Source: QHXQ01 sp963788965 | GTDB lineage: Bacteria > Acidobacteriota > Blastocatellia > Pyrinomonadales > Pyrinomonadaceae | Length of the DNA: 64,000 nt | Direction: 5' to 3' | Assembly (NCBI GenBank): GCA_963788965.1 | Contig: CAWBIK010000006.1 | Coordinates: forward strand, 1,922,001-1,986,000 | Part shown: positions 7,038 through 18,100 of the stretch, piece by piece | Position numbering within the stretch: position 1 is the stretch's first letter | How the letters are laid out: every line of letters begins with the position of its first letter | Program-made: the position numbers and the translations under genes | The notes under the pieces: model-generated | Seen by the model: only the letters and a program-made list of their open reading frames with translations | What the model was told of the DNA's origin: nothing | The model's database searches: none

Positions 7038-10000
7038 TTACTCGCGCCAGAGCGCGAGGTAAGCGTCGGCCAGTTGGTCGCGCCAGCTTGTCCAGTTGTG
7101 CCCGGCGGCGGCTTCGCGGTAGGTGACGGGGTAGCCTTTGCCCGCGAGCAGGATGCGCGCGCGGCGGTTGACCTCGAAGATGGGTTCGAGCGAGCCGACA
7201 TCGAGATAGAACTTGAACGGGCGTTGCGCGTCGAACGGCGGCAGGAGCGCGAGGGCCGCGACCTCGCGCTCGTGGTCGATTTGAAAGGCGGACGATTGCC
7301 CGCCGATGCGCGCGAACACATCGGGGTGTTTGAGTGCCGTCCAATATGAGATGACGCCGCCGAGGCTTGCGCCCAAGAGGGCACGGCTGTTGCGCTCGGC
7401 GCGCGTGCGATAGCGTGCGTCGATGAAGGGCACGAGTTCCGTCGCCATGAACTCCGCGAAGCGGTCGTTGAGCCAGTACTCTTGATTACGATTGACCGGA
7501 TCGACGAAGACGATGATGAAGGGCGCAATGCGGCCTTGCGTGATCAACTGATCGGCGATGACGGCGGCGCGTGCGCGCTTCACATAATCCGAACCGTCTT
7601 GCAGATAAAGCACGGGGTAACGCGTGCTCGTCTTGTCGTAATCCGGCGGCAAGTAGATTTGTAGTTTGCGCCTGCCGCGTCCAATAGGCGCGTCGGCGCT
7701 TCCGTTTGTTCGAGCCGCCCCTTGAGATCGTCTCTATCCGACGCGAGCGCGGCCGGTTTGTAACCGGGCATCGTCAGATAGTTGTTGAAGCCGCCGACGC
7801 CGTTATCGATCTGCTGCGGGTTGAGTGGATCGTCGATCCACTTGTCGTCGGCGATCAGTTTGTATTCAACACGCGCATCGCGCTCGAACTTGCGTGTGAG
7901 ATATTTGACGTTCGTGCCCGGCAGATCGCGCATGACCAGATCGCGCGGCCGCCAACTGGTGAAGTCGCCGACCACTTCCACGCGTTTGGCCTGGCCGCGA
8001 TAGATGAAGGTCGCTTCGTCTTCGTTGACCAGCGGCGCACGCTCGGTCTGCTTGAACCGCTCGGCAAAGACGGGCAACAACGCGGTCTGCGCTTCATATG
8101 CACGCAGTTCATCTTTTGTTAAGCCGCGCAAGGCGAGCCGCGTCACGCCGGTCGCGCCGTCCGGCGTGACGGCGGCCATGACGATGACCGACTCGCCCGC
8201 AGGCACGCGCAGATCGAGGCGCACGCGCCCCTGTTCATCGCGCGCCAACTCGCGCGCTTCGCTGCCGACGAGCGCGTAGAGGCGCGTGCCTGCGGCGGCC
8301 CGGCCATAATAATTAAGCGTCGCGTCTGCTACGAGATGTTGCAAGACATCTCGATTGGGGAAGGCGCTGTCATCCACGCCCGCGTTGAGCGGCATGGCTT
8401 GGGCTTGTTTGAGATAGCGCGCGGCCACGATGTCGGGCGTCTCAAGGTTGCGCCCGGCCTGTACGTTTGCCGCCAGCCGAATGAACTGTGCCATCGTCCA
8501 CGCGAGCGGCGTGGCCGAGCCGACGCCTTCGCCGAAGCGTAGGCCGGGGCGCGGCGCGGCCGGTTGATCCCAAACCTGTTCGGGTATCATCAGGCCCTCG
8601 TTGGCAAACGCGAGCATGTGGTCGAGCCGGCGGCGTGCTGCCGCCACGTCGCCGCGCGCAAGTTCATACTGTCCGCGCTCGCCGGCGAGCAAGACCCACA
8701 GGCGACCGATGCCGATGCCGTCCCAACCGTTTGCCGTCCTGCCCCCAGTTGCTGCCCGTCCGCCATCTCGCCGTAGCCGTCGTGGTTGTAGCGATACCAC
8801 GACGGGCCGTTCGGCGTCTCGACCTTGATCACTTTGTCCACGACCGCGAGCGATTTAATGATCAACGGATCATCGGGCCGCTTGATGCCGAGGCGGACGA
8901 ATTCAAGAAAGCCCGCGTCCACGTATTCGCGCTCGTCGTAGTCGCCGCCGCCATTGCCCGCGTTCATTATCTGCGCCGTCGTTCGGGTCGTCGTTCTCTG
9001 ATAGGCGCAGGTAATAGTTGCCGTCGCCGTGCTTGCCCGTCGCCGTCGCGGTCCAGCGTTCGACGTTGCGCGTCCAATCGTCGGCGGTGGCGAGATAGAT
9101 TTGCGCGGCTGCTTGCGCGTCGTTGCGCCGCGCTATTTCGGCCGCACACACTAGACCCGCGATCTCGGCCGCGATGGTCGAGGGCGAATAGCCCGGCTTC
9201 TCTTCCCAACGTTCCTGCGGCGTGCGCGGCCCGTATCTGACCAGAAGTCGGCCGCCGGTTTGACGTGCTTCGTCCACGTCTCGTTATCGGTGCGCCCCAA
9301 CGTGTACGCGAGGATCAGAGGGTAAGCGACTTCATCCATCTGCAAGCCGCCCCAGAAGGGTCGCCCGTCGAGCCAAGAGTTTTGCGGAAAGCTGCCGTCC
9401 GCCTTCTGCTGCACGCGGAACAGATAATCGAGCGCGCGATCCGCGCCCGCCTTATCGCCCGACGCATACAGGGCCGTTGCGACCTGATAAAGATCGCGCG
9501 ACCAGACCAGATGATAGCCGCCGACGTTCGGCTCGTTCGCGTTTGCGCCGCCGCCCCACGGCACACTGAGCGAAGCGATCTTCGCGCCGCGATAAGTCTT
9601 ATCTTCATGCGCGCGCAAGATCATCGCCGCCATGTCGAACTGCGCTTGATACTTCGGCGCGACCCGCCGCAAGGTCTGCACATACTCGTGCCAGCCTTCC
9701 TCGTATTCCGCACGACAACTCGCAAAGCCTTTCAGCAGCGAAGCGCGCGCCTGCTCCGACGCCTCGAACTCGTCACGCCCGAACGCGAGCGCGAGCGTGA
9801 ACGGCAGATTGGCGCGCACGCGGGCCACTTGCACGACGTTGCCGTCGGCCGCGCGCACGTAAGGGTTCGTGATGCGCCCCGTTGCGCGCAGTTGCGTTAG
9901 CCCATCGCTCGTGCCGAGATAGCCGTTCGTCGTTTCAATGAAGCCCGTGCTACTAACTAGCGCAGACGTTTTGCCCGCGTCCGATGCCAGCAGCATCCCG

Positions 10001-10534
10001 GCTTGCGTCCACGCCGAATCGTGCATGCCGCTGTTGTTGAGCGACGGATCGTAATAGACGTAGAGCGCGTAAGGCGTGCCGGCCGCCTGCTGTGTGAACC
10101 GCACGTCGATCAGAAGCGTGTTGCGCTTCGGGTCGGTCGTGTAAGTTTTGGTGAACTTCCATGCGCCCGACTTCGCGGTGTTGGTCTGCTGGAAGACAAG
10201 CGACTGTTGACCGGGCAACTCGATGCGGTGCGTCGTGTCCGCGCTTTCCGTCTCGACCTTGCCGCCGGGCGCGACGACGACGAACTCCAACGCCTGCACG
10301 TTCGCCACGTCCACAGTCGGGTAATAGACTTCGGTCAACACGCCCTCATGCAACGTGAACCAGACCTTCGACTCCAACGTGTTGGACGTGCCGACACCAT
10401 CCTTGCCCGCGCTGGTCCACTGCGCGTCGCGCCCCGGCGCACCGGGCGCAAGATTGTTCGTCTGCGCGCGCGCCGCGCCGTAGCATGAAAAGGACGCTAT
10501 AGAGCGTCGCGGTCAGCACTCGCAAGAATTTCAT
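7038..10534 (-). CDS. Secreted GH15 glucoamylase/glucodextranase fused to CBM48-like and esterase domains (frameshifted in this sequence)
   Basis: About 1,165 residues once frame breaks are bridged. The start (ATG at 10534) gives a signal peptide, MKFLRVLTATLYSVLFM. Next comes a glucodextranase N-terminal domain with LAPGAPGRDAQW and TLHEGVLTEVYYPTVD. The GH15 catalytic domain follows, with VGGYHLVWSRDLYQVAT, then QERWEEKPGYSPST, whose glutamates include the likely general acid, and IPEQVWD, probably carrying the general base. A linker leads to a CBM48/AMPK-type glycan-binding module (FIYRGQAKRVEVVGDFTSW). Last is an enterochelin-esterase-like alpha/beta hydrolase with YPVLYLQDG and the serine elbow GASLGG. 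Frame changes occur near 10470, 9246, 8970, 8750 and 7700. The GH15-to-CBM48 part is unbroken, so at least that junction is a true fusion. It should release glucose from alpha-glucans outside the cytoplasm. The esterase substrate is unknown. Confidence 0.8.
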
Positions 10535-10584
10535 GATCGTTATCTTTCAGTTCAAGGGGCCGAGCCAGCGTTGCGAACAATTAG

Positions 10585-10637
10585 CCACAAAGACACGAAG
10601 ACACAAAATAGTTACTCGTGTCTTCGTGCCTTTGTGG
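10585..10637. repeat. Palindromic repeat, CCACAAAGACACGAAGACAC family
   Basis: The 20-base arms at 10585-10604 and 10618-10637 pair with one mismatch. The element fills the gap between the xylH-like stop codon and the GH15 gene. The same sequence forms palindromes at 18685-18750 and 58924-58987. Confidence 0.85.
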
Positions 10638-10644
10638 TTATTCG

Positions 10645-11916
10645 CTAACCGCGTTTGCGACCCGCCATGTCAAGCCCGACGGCGGCGACGAGGATCGCGC
10701 CCTTGATGATGTACTGCGTGTAAGGTCTGACATCCATCAGAGACATGCCGTTGTCCAAACTCGCCATGATGAGCGCGCCGACCATCGCGCCGAAGACCGT
10801 GCCGCGCCCGCCCATCAAACTCGTGCCGCCGATGACGCAGGCCGCGATGGCGTCGAGTTCGAGCAAGCCGCCCGCGTCCGGCGAGGCGCTGCCCACGCGC
10901 GCCGTGTAGATGATGGATGCGACGCCCGTGAGCGCGCCCATCAAACAGAAGACCGCGAGAATGTGTTTGCGTATGCTGATGCCTGAAAGCCGCGCCGCGT
11001 CCGGGTTGCCGCCGATGGCGTAAAGGTAACGGCCGAAGGTCGTGTTCTGCGTCAGGAACGCGCCGCCGAGCGCGACCGCCAGCAGGATCAGCACGGGGAT
11101 CGGTATGCCTGCATAACGCCCCGGCGTGATCTCGTAAGAGTTCATCATGTAGATGAACCAGACGACGACGGCCGCGGGCAACACGATGCGTGCGAGCGTC
11201 GGCACGAGGCCCGGCACGTCCAACCCGTGCCGCTTGCGCGCGCGATTGCGGCTGACGTTCAGCCACACAATCGCCGCGACCGCGAGCGCCGCCAGTGCCC
11301 AACCGATCAAGGGGCCGACATAATCTTGCCCGATTGACTTGAACGCTTGCAGCCGGAGCGGGATCGTCTCGCCTTTACTTAAACCGAGGATGACGCCGCG
11401 CCACGCGAGCAGACCGCCGAGCGTGACGATGAACGCGGGAATGTTGAGATAGGCGATGAGTGTGCCTTGCACCGCGCCGATCAGGAGTGCGACCGCGATG
11501 GCGGCAGCTAACGAAGGCACAAGCCCCCAACCAAGCCAACCCTGACAGATCGCCGCGATGCCGCCCGCAAGGCCGACCAACGAGCCGACCGACAGATCGA
11601 TCTGCCCGGTCACAATGATCATCAACATCCCGACCGCGAGCACGCCCGTCACCGAAGTCTGCCGCATGAGGTTCGAGAAGTTGCGCGGCGTTAGAAACAC
11701 ACCGTAAGGATTTTCGGGGCCGGTCGTCGCGTATTGGAAGAAGACCCAGATGAGGACCAGCGCGAACAGCATCGTGTAAGCGCGCAACGTGTCGGTCGGG
11801 ATGCTGAAACTGCCGATGCGCGTGCGGCGCGCCACTTCCGCGTCGGCGGGCGCGGGCGTCAAGTCAACATTCGCGGGCGGGCGTTCGCCGACAGGTTCGT
11901 TGGCTGGCTTGCTCAT
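10645..11916 (-). CDS. xylH: Sugar ABC transporter permease, XylH type
   Basis: This inner-membrane permease of the CUT2 sugar-transporter class is about 423 residues from the chosen ATG at 11916, which has a GAGGGG ribosome-binding site; an upstream start at 11934 is possible. A proline-rich cytoplasmic N-terminus is followed by about ten hydrophobic segments. It shows the signature MLMIIVTGQIDLSVGSLVGL (about residues 98-117) and the GGNPDAARLSGI loop (about residues 306-317) that contacts the ATPase. It is the third gene of a xylF-xylG-xylH set and begins 22 bases after xylG. The length and the long interdomain loop fit XylH better than RbsC, but substrate choice cannot be proved from the permease. 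Confidence 0.88.
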   Translation of the reverse strand: MSKPANEPVGERPPANVDLTPAPADAEVARRTRIGSFSIPTDTLRAYTMLFALVLIWVFFQYATTGPENPYGVFLTPRNFSNLMRQTSVTGVLAVGMLMIIVTGQIDLSVGSLVGLAGGIAAICQGWLGWGLVPSLAAAIAVALLIGAVQGTLIAYLNIPAFIVTLGGLLAWRGVILGLSKGETIPLRLQAFKSIGQDYVGPLIGWALAALAVAAIVWLNVSRNRARKRHGLDVPGLVPTLARIVLPAAVVVWFIYMMNSYEITPGRYAGIPIPVLILLAVALGGAFLTQNTTFGRYLYAIGGNPDAARLSGISIRKHILAVFCLMGALTGVASIIYTARVGSASPDAGGLLELDAIAACVIGGTSLMGGRGTVFGAMVGALIMASLDNGMSLMDVRPYTQYIIKGAILVAAVGLDMAGRKRG

Positions 11917-11938
11917 AAGCATCCCCTCGCACAAGAGG

Positions 11939-13486
11939 CTACAGATCAGTTTGAGCGTGGCCGGTCGCGCAGGCCATGACCGCTTCGGGCGTGGCGGTCG
12001 TGCGCGTGAACTCGCCCGTCACGCGCCCTTCGTGCAGCACCAGCACGCGGTCGGCAAGACCTAACACTTCGGGCAACTCCGACGAGACAAGGACGATGGC
12101 GAGTCCTTGTCTGGCGAGTTGATTGATCTGCGCGTAAATCTCCTGCTTCGCGCCTACGTCGATGCCGCGCGTCGGCTCGTCAAGAAACAAGACGCGCGGA
12201 TTGGTCAACAACCACTTGGCGAGCACGACCTTCTGCTGGTTGCCGCCTGACAATGTGCCCGCGACGGTGAAGACCGAGTTGGCTTTAACGCGCAACTCCT
12301 GCATCGCGCGCTTGCCGGCGGCGGCTTCCGCGTCCGTGTTCGTCACGAAGCGACCGGAGATGCGCGGCAAGCCCGCGAGCGTCATGTTGTTCAAGATCGT
12401 CTGCTCCAACACGAGGCCGAAACGCTTGCGGTCCTCGGTCACGAAGCCAAGCCCGTGCCGGATCGCATCACGCGGACTACCGATGCGGACGCGCTTACCG
12501 TCAACTAAAACTTCACCCGTCACACGCCCCGCGTGCGCGCCAAAGATAGCCATGAGCAGGTCGCTGCGGCCCGCGCCCATTAGCCCCGCGATGCCTAACA
12601 CCTCGCCGCGTCGCACGGCGAAGCTCACGTCTTTAACTAATAGCTTGCCCGCGACGTTCGGGTCTTCGACCGAGACGTTGCGTGCTTCAAAAGCTACTTC
12701 GCCGCGTTCGTGTGTGAACTGCGGGAAGATGTCGCCGACCTCGCGCCCGACCATGCGCGCGATCACGCGTTGCTCGTCCCAGTTGCGCGTCGCGTCCGTG
12801 CCGACCGTGCGCCCGTCGCGCAAGACCGTGATGCGATCAGACATGCGAAACACTTCGCCGAGTTTGTGTGAGATGTAGATCATGCCGACGCCGCGCGCGC
12901 GCAATGTGTTGATGATCCGAAACAGCGTCTCGACTTCGGCGTCGGTCAAGGCGGCGGTCGGTTCGTCTAAGACAAGGATGCGCGCTTCTTGCGAGAGTGC
13001 TTTGGCGATCTCGACGAGTTGTTGTTGGCCGATGCCGAGTTGGCGAATGGGCGTGTGCGGGTCAATCGGCAGGTTGAGTTCGTGCAGGAGCGCCTGCGCG
13101 CGGCGATAGAGTTCGGTCCAGCGGATGACGCCGAAGCGACGCGGCTCGCGGCCGAGGAAGATGTTCTCGCCGACGGATAAATCTTTGACGAGCGACAACT
13201 CTTGAAAGATAACCGCGATGCCCGCGCTGGCGGCGTCGCGCACCCCATTAAAGCGTTGCAACGCGCCGTCGATCAATATCTCGCCGCCATACGAGCCGTG
13301 CGGATAGACGCCGCCCAGGACCTTCATCAACGTTGACTTGCCCGCGCCGTTCTCGCCCACCAACGCGTGCAACTCACCGCGTCCGAGATCAAACGTCACA
13401 CCGTCCAGCGCGCGCACGCCGGGAAAAGATTTCGTGATCGCGCGCATCTCCAAAAACGGGGCGCGGTCGTTGCTCGCTTCGCTCAT
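11939..13486 (-). CDS. xylG: Sugar ABC transporter ATP-binding protein, XylG type (two ABC domains)
   Basis: This cytoplasmic ATPase has two fused nucleotide-binding domains, as in all CUT2 importers. The first has Walker A GENGAGKST and Walker B ILVLDEPTAAL. The second has a degenerate Walker A region (GIAGLMGAGRSDLL), the ABC signature LSGGNQQKV and Walker B VLFLDEPTRGID. About 515 residues is typical. The ATG at 13486 forms an ATGA overlap with the stop codon of the upstream binding-protein gene, which is why I prefer it to the ATG at 13498. It powers uptake of the sugar delivered by the lipoprotein encoded upstream. Confidence 0.93.
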   Translation of the reverse strand: MSEASNDRAPFLEMRAITKSFPGVRALDGVTFDLGRGELHALVGENGAGKSTLMKVLGGVYPHGSYGGEILIDGALQRFNGVRDAASAGIAVIFQELSLVKDLSVGENIFLGREPRRFGVIRWTELYRRAQALLHELNLPIDPHTPIRQLGIGQQQLVEIAKALSQEARILVLDEPTAALTDAEVETLFRIINTLRARGVGMIYISHKLGEVFRMSDRITVLRDGRTVGTDATRNWDEQRVIARMVGREVGDIFPQFTHERGEVAFEARNVSVEDPNVAGKLLVKDVSFAVRRGEVLGIAGLMGAGRSDLLMAIFGAHAGRVTGEVLVDGKRVRIGSPRDAIRHGLGFVTEDRKRFGLVLEQTILNNMTLAGLPRISGRFVTNTDAEAAAGKRAMQELRVKANSVFTVAGTLSGGNQQKVVLAKWLLTNPRVLFLDEPTRGIDVGAKQEIYAQINQLARQGLAIVLVSSELPEVLGLADRVLVLHEGRVTGEFTRTTATPEAVMACATGHAQTDL

Positions 13487-14604
13487 TGCTTCGGGCATTT
13501 ATCGGCCGGGATGCCGGCGCAGATTTTGTCGAGCGTCTGGTAGCCATCTTTGACAACGGTGCTGACCAGATTGTTTTTATCCACAGCTTGCGGTTCGTGC
13601 AGGATCGCAGGCACTTTCTTGAAGCCGTTGTCCACCGTGTCGGTCGTGGCGACGTTCTCGCCGCGCGCGAGTTTCAAGGCCGCATCGACCGCGCTGAAGG
13701 CGAGCGGTTGAATGGGCTTGTAGATGGTCATGGTCTGCTTGCCTTGCACGATCAGTTGCAGCGATGCGAGGTCTGCGTCTTGACCGGAGACGAGCACGCG
13801 GCCCGCGAGGTTTTGACCTTCGAGCGCCTGCACCGCACCGCGCGCCGTGCCGTCGTTCGAGGCGACGACCGCATCAACTTGATTGTTGGCTTGCGTCAAC
13901 GCGTTCTCGACGATGTTCAAGGCGGCGCTCGCCTGCCACTCGCGCGCGTAGTCGTCCTTGACGATCTTCACCGAGCCGTTATCAACCGCAGGCTGCAACA
14001 CGTTCATCTGTCCTTGATGCAGCAGCAAGGCGTTGTTGTCCGTGGGCGAGCCGCCGACGATGACGAAGTTGGCGGGCTTCTTGTTGACGTGATCGAGCAA
14101 ATACTGCGCCTGCATCTCGCCGATCTTGACGACCTGATGCGAGACGTAGAGATCAACGTCCGCGTTCTTGATCAAACGATCATAGCTGATGACGGGCACG
14201 CCTTGCCGGTGCGCGGCTTCGACGATCTGCGCGGCGATCTCGCCGTTGTGCGGCGCGACGATGAGCACGTCCACGCCACGCGTCAACTGGTTCTCGGCCT
14301 GATTGATCTGCAACTTGTCGTCGCCGTTCGCCACGTCCACGATCAACTCCGCGCCCACCTCTTTCGCGCGCTGCTCGACCAGTTGCTTATCGCGCTGCCA
14401 GCGTTCTTCTTTCAAGGTGTCCATCGCAAAGCCGATCTTCACCGGCTCGTTAGGTCCCTTCTTGCGCCGCGCGCCTGCGCTGCCCGCGTTTGCGTTCGTC
14501 GTGCCGCCGTTCTCGTTGCCGCCGCCACCGCTCCCGCACGCGGTCGCCGCCAGCAACAGCGCCGCGACCAGCGTTAGGCCCAACCACGCTCTACAGTTTC
14601 GCAT
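13483..14604 (-). CDS. xylF: Sugar-binding lipoprotein of ABC transporter, XylF type
   Basis: The 373-residue protein begins with a lipoprotein signal peptide whose lipobox LLAATAC ends at about residue 23. A low-complexity linker (GSGGGGNENGG) follows, and then a periplasmic-binding-protein fold. Segments such as VKIGFAMDTLKEERWQRD, VDVLIVAPHNGEIAAQIV, GVPVISYDRLI and GRVLVSGQDADLASLQLI match the D-xylose-binding protein XylF in order and spacing. AAGGAGC lies seven bases before ATG. It heads the xylFGH operon. No xylose isomerase or xylulokinase gene is in the window, so the physiological sugar remains to be tested. Confidence 0.9.
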   Translation of the reverse strand: MRNCRAWLGLTLVAALLLAATACGSGGGGNENGGTTNANAGSAGARRKKGPNEPVKIGFAMDTLKEERWQRDKQLVEQRAKEVGAELIVDVANGDDKLQINQAENQLTRGVDVLIVAPHNGEIAAQIVEAAHRQGVPVISYDRLIKNADVDLYVSHQVVKIGEMQAQYLLDHVNKKPANFVIVGGSPTDNNALLLHQGQMNVLQPAVDNGSVKIVKDDYAREWQASAALNIVENALTQANNQVDAVVASNDGTARGAVQALEGQNLAGRVLVSGQDADLASLQLIVQGKQTMTIYKPIQPLAFSAVDAALKLARGENVATTDTVDNGFKKVPAILHEPQAVDKNNLVSTVVKDGYQTLDKICAGIPADKCPKQ

Positions 14605-15169
14605 CGATTCTGCTCCTTAAAATTTGATCGCCGGTCGTCAGGCTGCGCCCGCGTATCGTTGCCCTGCTTGATCCGTTGGCTGTCGTCCGCCGGCCCCTTG
14701 AACGGACTCGACCGTGCGCGTGTCCGCGCTGATGCGGACAGGCAGCATCTGTGACCGCGCAGCGCACGGCGTGGGTCTTCGGCGTGATAAGGCGACAGTT
14801 AAAGTAGTGCTTCTGTTGGAGGCCCAAGCTTACCACAAGGCGCGGCGAAAAAAGAGACTGATCTTGCGCGCGGGCCGGCGGTTGATCAGGCGCGACCGCA
14901 GCGCGTTGTCAACGAAAAGGGCGCGGGAAAAAAGCATTGATATTTTTTGGGACGGGTGTTAAGTTCAAGCCACTGACAAACAATCGTTTCGACTGCCCCC
15001 CGACAAGTCGGCGTCCATGCTGTTCTACGTCGCCATCTTTGAGAGGTCCGGTGTGGCCATGCGTCACATCAAAGTTTTTCTGATCGCCGTCGCAGCGGCC
15101 AACTGATCGAATGCGTGCGCCCGGCTGCGACTGCATCCCGCTGCACGTCGCATCATGGAGAATGAAGCT
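14605..15169. other. Divergent intergenic region between xylF and the TonB-dependent protein gene
   Basis: These 565 bases form the longest gene-free space in the window. It holds the xylF ribosome-binding site at its left end and that of the TonB-dependent gene (GGAG at 15157-15160) at its right end. An A-tract (14928-14933) and a T-tract (14943-14948) face each other across a short AT-rich core and may be bent DNA. I found no convincing -35/-10 pair, riboswitch or small gene. Both divergent operons are probably regulated from here. Confidence 0.5.
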
Positions 15170-18100
15170 ATGCTGAAAACGTCATCCAGTTTGCCGCGCA
15201 CGTTGCTGTGCGGCCTGCTCCTGTTAGTTTGCGCGGTTGTCGTCGAGGCCCAGTTCAGGGCCGGCATTCAAGGCACTGTGACCGATGCGACCGGCGCGGT
15301 CGTGCCCGGTGCGAGCATCACCCTGACGAGCAAGGAAACCAACAAGACGCAGACCGCGACGAGCAGCGACGAAGGTTTCTATCGCTTCGATCAACTCGGA
15401 CCCGGCACTTATACGCTGAGCGCCGAAAAGAGCGGCTTCAAAAAACAGCTATTGGAAAATGTCGTCGTGAATGCCGAAGCGATTCAGGGCGTCGATCTGT
15501 TGTTGACGACGGGCGAGTTATCCGAGGTCGTCACCGTGTCGGAAAGCACGATGCAGCAACTCAACACCGAGAACGCCAGCGTCAGCCGCGCGATCACGAC
15601 GCAGGAGGTGCGCCAGTTGCCACAGGTCGGGCGCGACCCTTACGAGTTGCTGCGCTTGACGCCGGGCATCCTCGGCGACGCGGGGCGCAGCGGCAGCGGC
15701 AACGCCGTCAACCTGCCGAACCAATCGGGGCCGGGCGGCTCGAACACGTCCGTCTTTCAAACCGAGAATCAAGTGCAGATTTCCGCGAACGGGCAGCGCG
15801 TCTCCGCGAACAACTATCAGATTGACGGCGTGAGCGTGAATAGCTTGGGCTGGGGCGGCGCGGCGGTCGTGACTCCGAATCAAGAGTCGGTTAAAGAAGT
15901 GCGCGTACAGTCAACCACCTACTCGGCCGAGTACGGGCGCAACTCAGGCGCGCAGGTCGAGGTCGTTTCACAGAACGGGACGAATCAATATCACGGCAGC
16001 GCCGTCTACAAGTACAACAGTCCGGGCTTGAACGCCTTCAACAAGTACAACGGCCCGACCATCCCGCGCCAGCGCGTCGAGCGGCGCTTCCGGCAGTTCG
16101 GCGGCAGCCTCGGTGGTCCACTGCCGATCCCGCGCTTCGGCGAAGGCCCGCCGCCCGCCTTCAAGTTGGGGCGCGATCAAGCCTTCTTCTTCTTCTCCTA
16201 CGAAGGCTTGCGCGAGAACACCAATTCGAGCCGCGTCACGCGTTGTCGAGACGCCTGAGTTCCGGCAGTATGTGCAGACGGTGCGACCGGGCAGTCTTGC
16301 CGCCAGACTCTTTAGCACGCCCGGCATCACGCCGCGCATCGCGCGCCTCGTCCCGACCACTTGCGCCGTGCTTTCGTCCGACGCGATCTGCCGGCAAGTG
16401 GGCAGCGGCTTAGACATCGGCTCGGTCACGGGTGCGCCCGGCACGCGCATCCCGAACCCGTTCACGCCGCTTGGCCGCACGGGTGGCGGCCTTGACGGCA
16501 TCCCCGACATACAGTTTGCCGAGGTGGTCTTCCCCAATCGCGCGCGCGGCAATCAATTCAACACGCGCTTCGACTTCAACGCGGGCGCGAACACGTTCGC
16601 CTTGAGCACCTACTTCACGCGCCGCGACGATCTGCAAACCGACTCGGACAATCCGATGAGCCGGCCCATCGGCGATCTGACTTTCAGACCGCTCAACTCG
16701 GCCGTGACCTTGACGTGGAATCGCACGCTCTCGTCTTCGATGCTCAACGAAGCGCGCTTCAACTTCACGCGCTTCGCTTACAATCAAGTTGCCGACACAG
16801 CAGGCACGACGAACTTCGGCATCCCGCGCATCAAGGTCGAAGGCTTGAGCGTGGCCGGCAATAACGTCGGCTTGGTCAACTCTGCCGAACAACATCTTCT
16901 TCGGCGCATCGCGCAGCGAGACGACGCCCGGCATCTTCGCGCAGAACACGTTCGAGTTCCGCGACACGCTCAGCAAGGTTTGGGGCAATCAAGGTTTGAA
17001 GTTCGGCATCGAGATACGCAAGGAACAGGACAACAGCAACCTCGCGGGCGGCGCGCGGCCTGAATATTCTTTCTGGACGCTTTTCGGCCTCGCCAACGAT
17101 GCGCCGATTCTCGAAGTCATCAACACCGATCCGGTCACGGGTCGCGCCGCCGACTTTCAACGCTACTTCCGCACCTCGACCTACGGCGCGTTCGTCCAAG
17201 ACGATTGGAAACTGCGCCCCAACTTCACGATCAACCTCGGCCTGCGCTATGAATACTTCACGCCGATCAGAGAGAAGCGCGGCCGGCTCAGCAACTTCAT
17301 TCTCGGCCCGCCGGGTCAAGAGTTGACGGGCGGGCGCGTCGCCGTCGTTGACAGTCTGTTTGAGCCTGATCGCAACAACTTCGCGCCGCGCGTCGGCTTC
17401 GCCTACAGTCCGAAGAAACTCGGCGGGCACGAGTTCGATAACAAACTCGTGCTGCGCGGCGGTTTCGGCGTCAGCTACAATCGCATCTTCAACAACATCC
17501 TCTCGAACGTGCGCGGCAACACGCCGTTCGCCGCGCGGCGCTTCGTCTGCTGCGCCTTCGACGAAGGCGCAACCGATGTCATCCGCCAGATCGCTTACAG
17601 CTTCAGCACGGACAATTCGCCGTTCGGCTTCCCTGCCAATCGCAATCTCACACCGGGCATAGACCCGCGCACCGGCGGCTTGCTCGACACTTCGATTGAA
17701 CTCTATGGCAGCGAACGCAATCTGCCGAACGCATACGTCTACAGCTATTCGCTCGAAGGCGAGTACCTGTTGCCCTTCAACCTCGTCGCCGGCATCGGCT
17801 ATCAAGGCAGCAGCAGCCACAAACTGATCCGCACGACCAATCTCAACTTCGTGTTCGACGCGGACAACCCTTCGTTCTTTCAAATCTTCTTCCCGCTGCC
17901 CGACGTGAACGCGAACTACAACGCCTTGAACGCACGCCTCGAACGCCGCTTCGCGCACGGCTTCCAAGCCGCGGGCTTCTACACTTGGAGCAAGAGCATC
18001 GACACGCTCTCGTTCGAGTTCGGCGGCAACGCCAACCAGACCGACCCGCGCAACATACGCGCGCAACGCGGCCCGTCCGACTACGACGTGCGCCATCGCG

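Noticed and set aside
13486..14577. 363-residue plus-strand frame opposite xylF
   Set aside because: Shadow of xylF: mirror codons, no motif, no ribosome-binding site.
16876..18096. 406-residue minus-strand frame opposite the first TonB-dependent gene
   Set aside because: Low-complexity valine, alanine and arginine composition typical of antisense shadows; no homology recognised.
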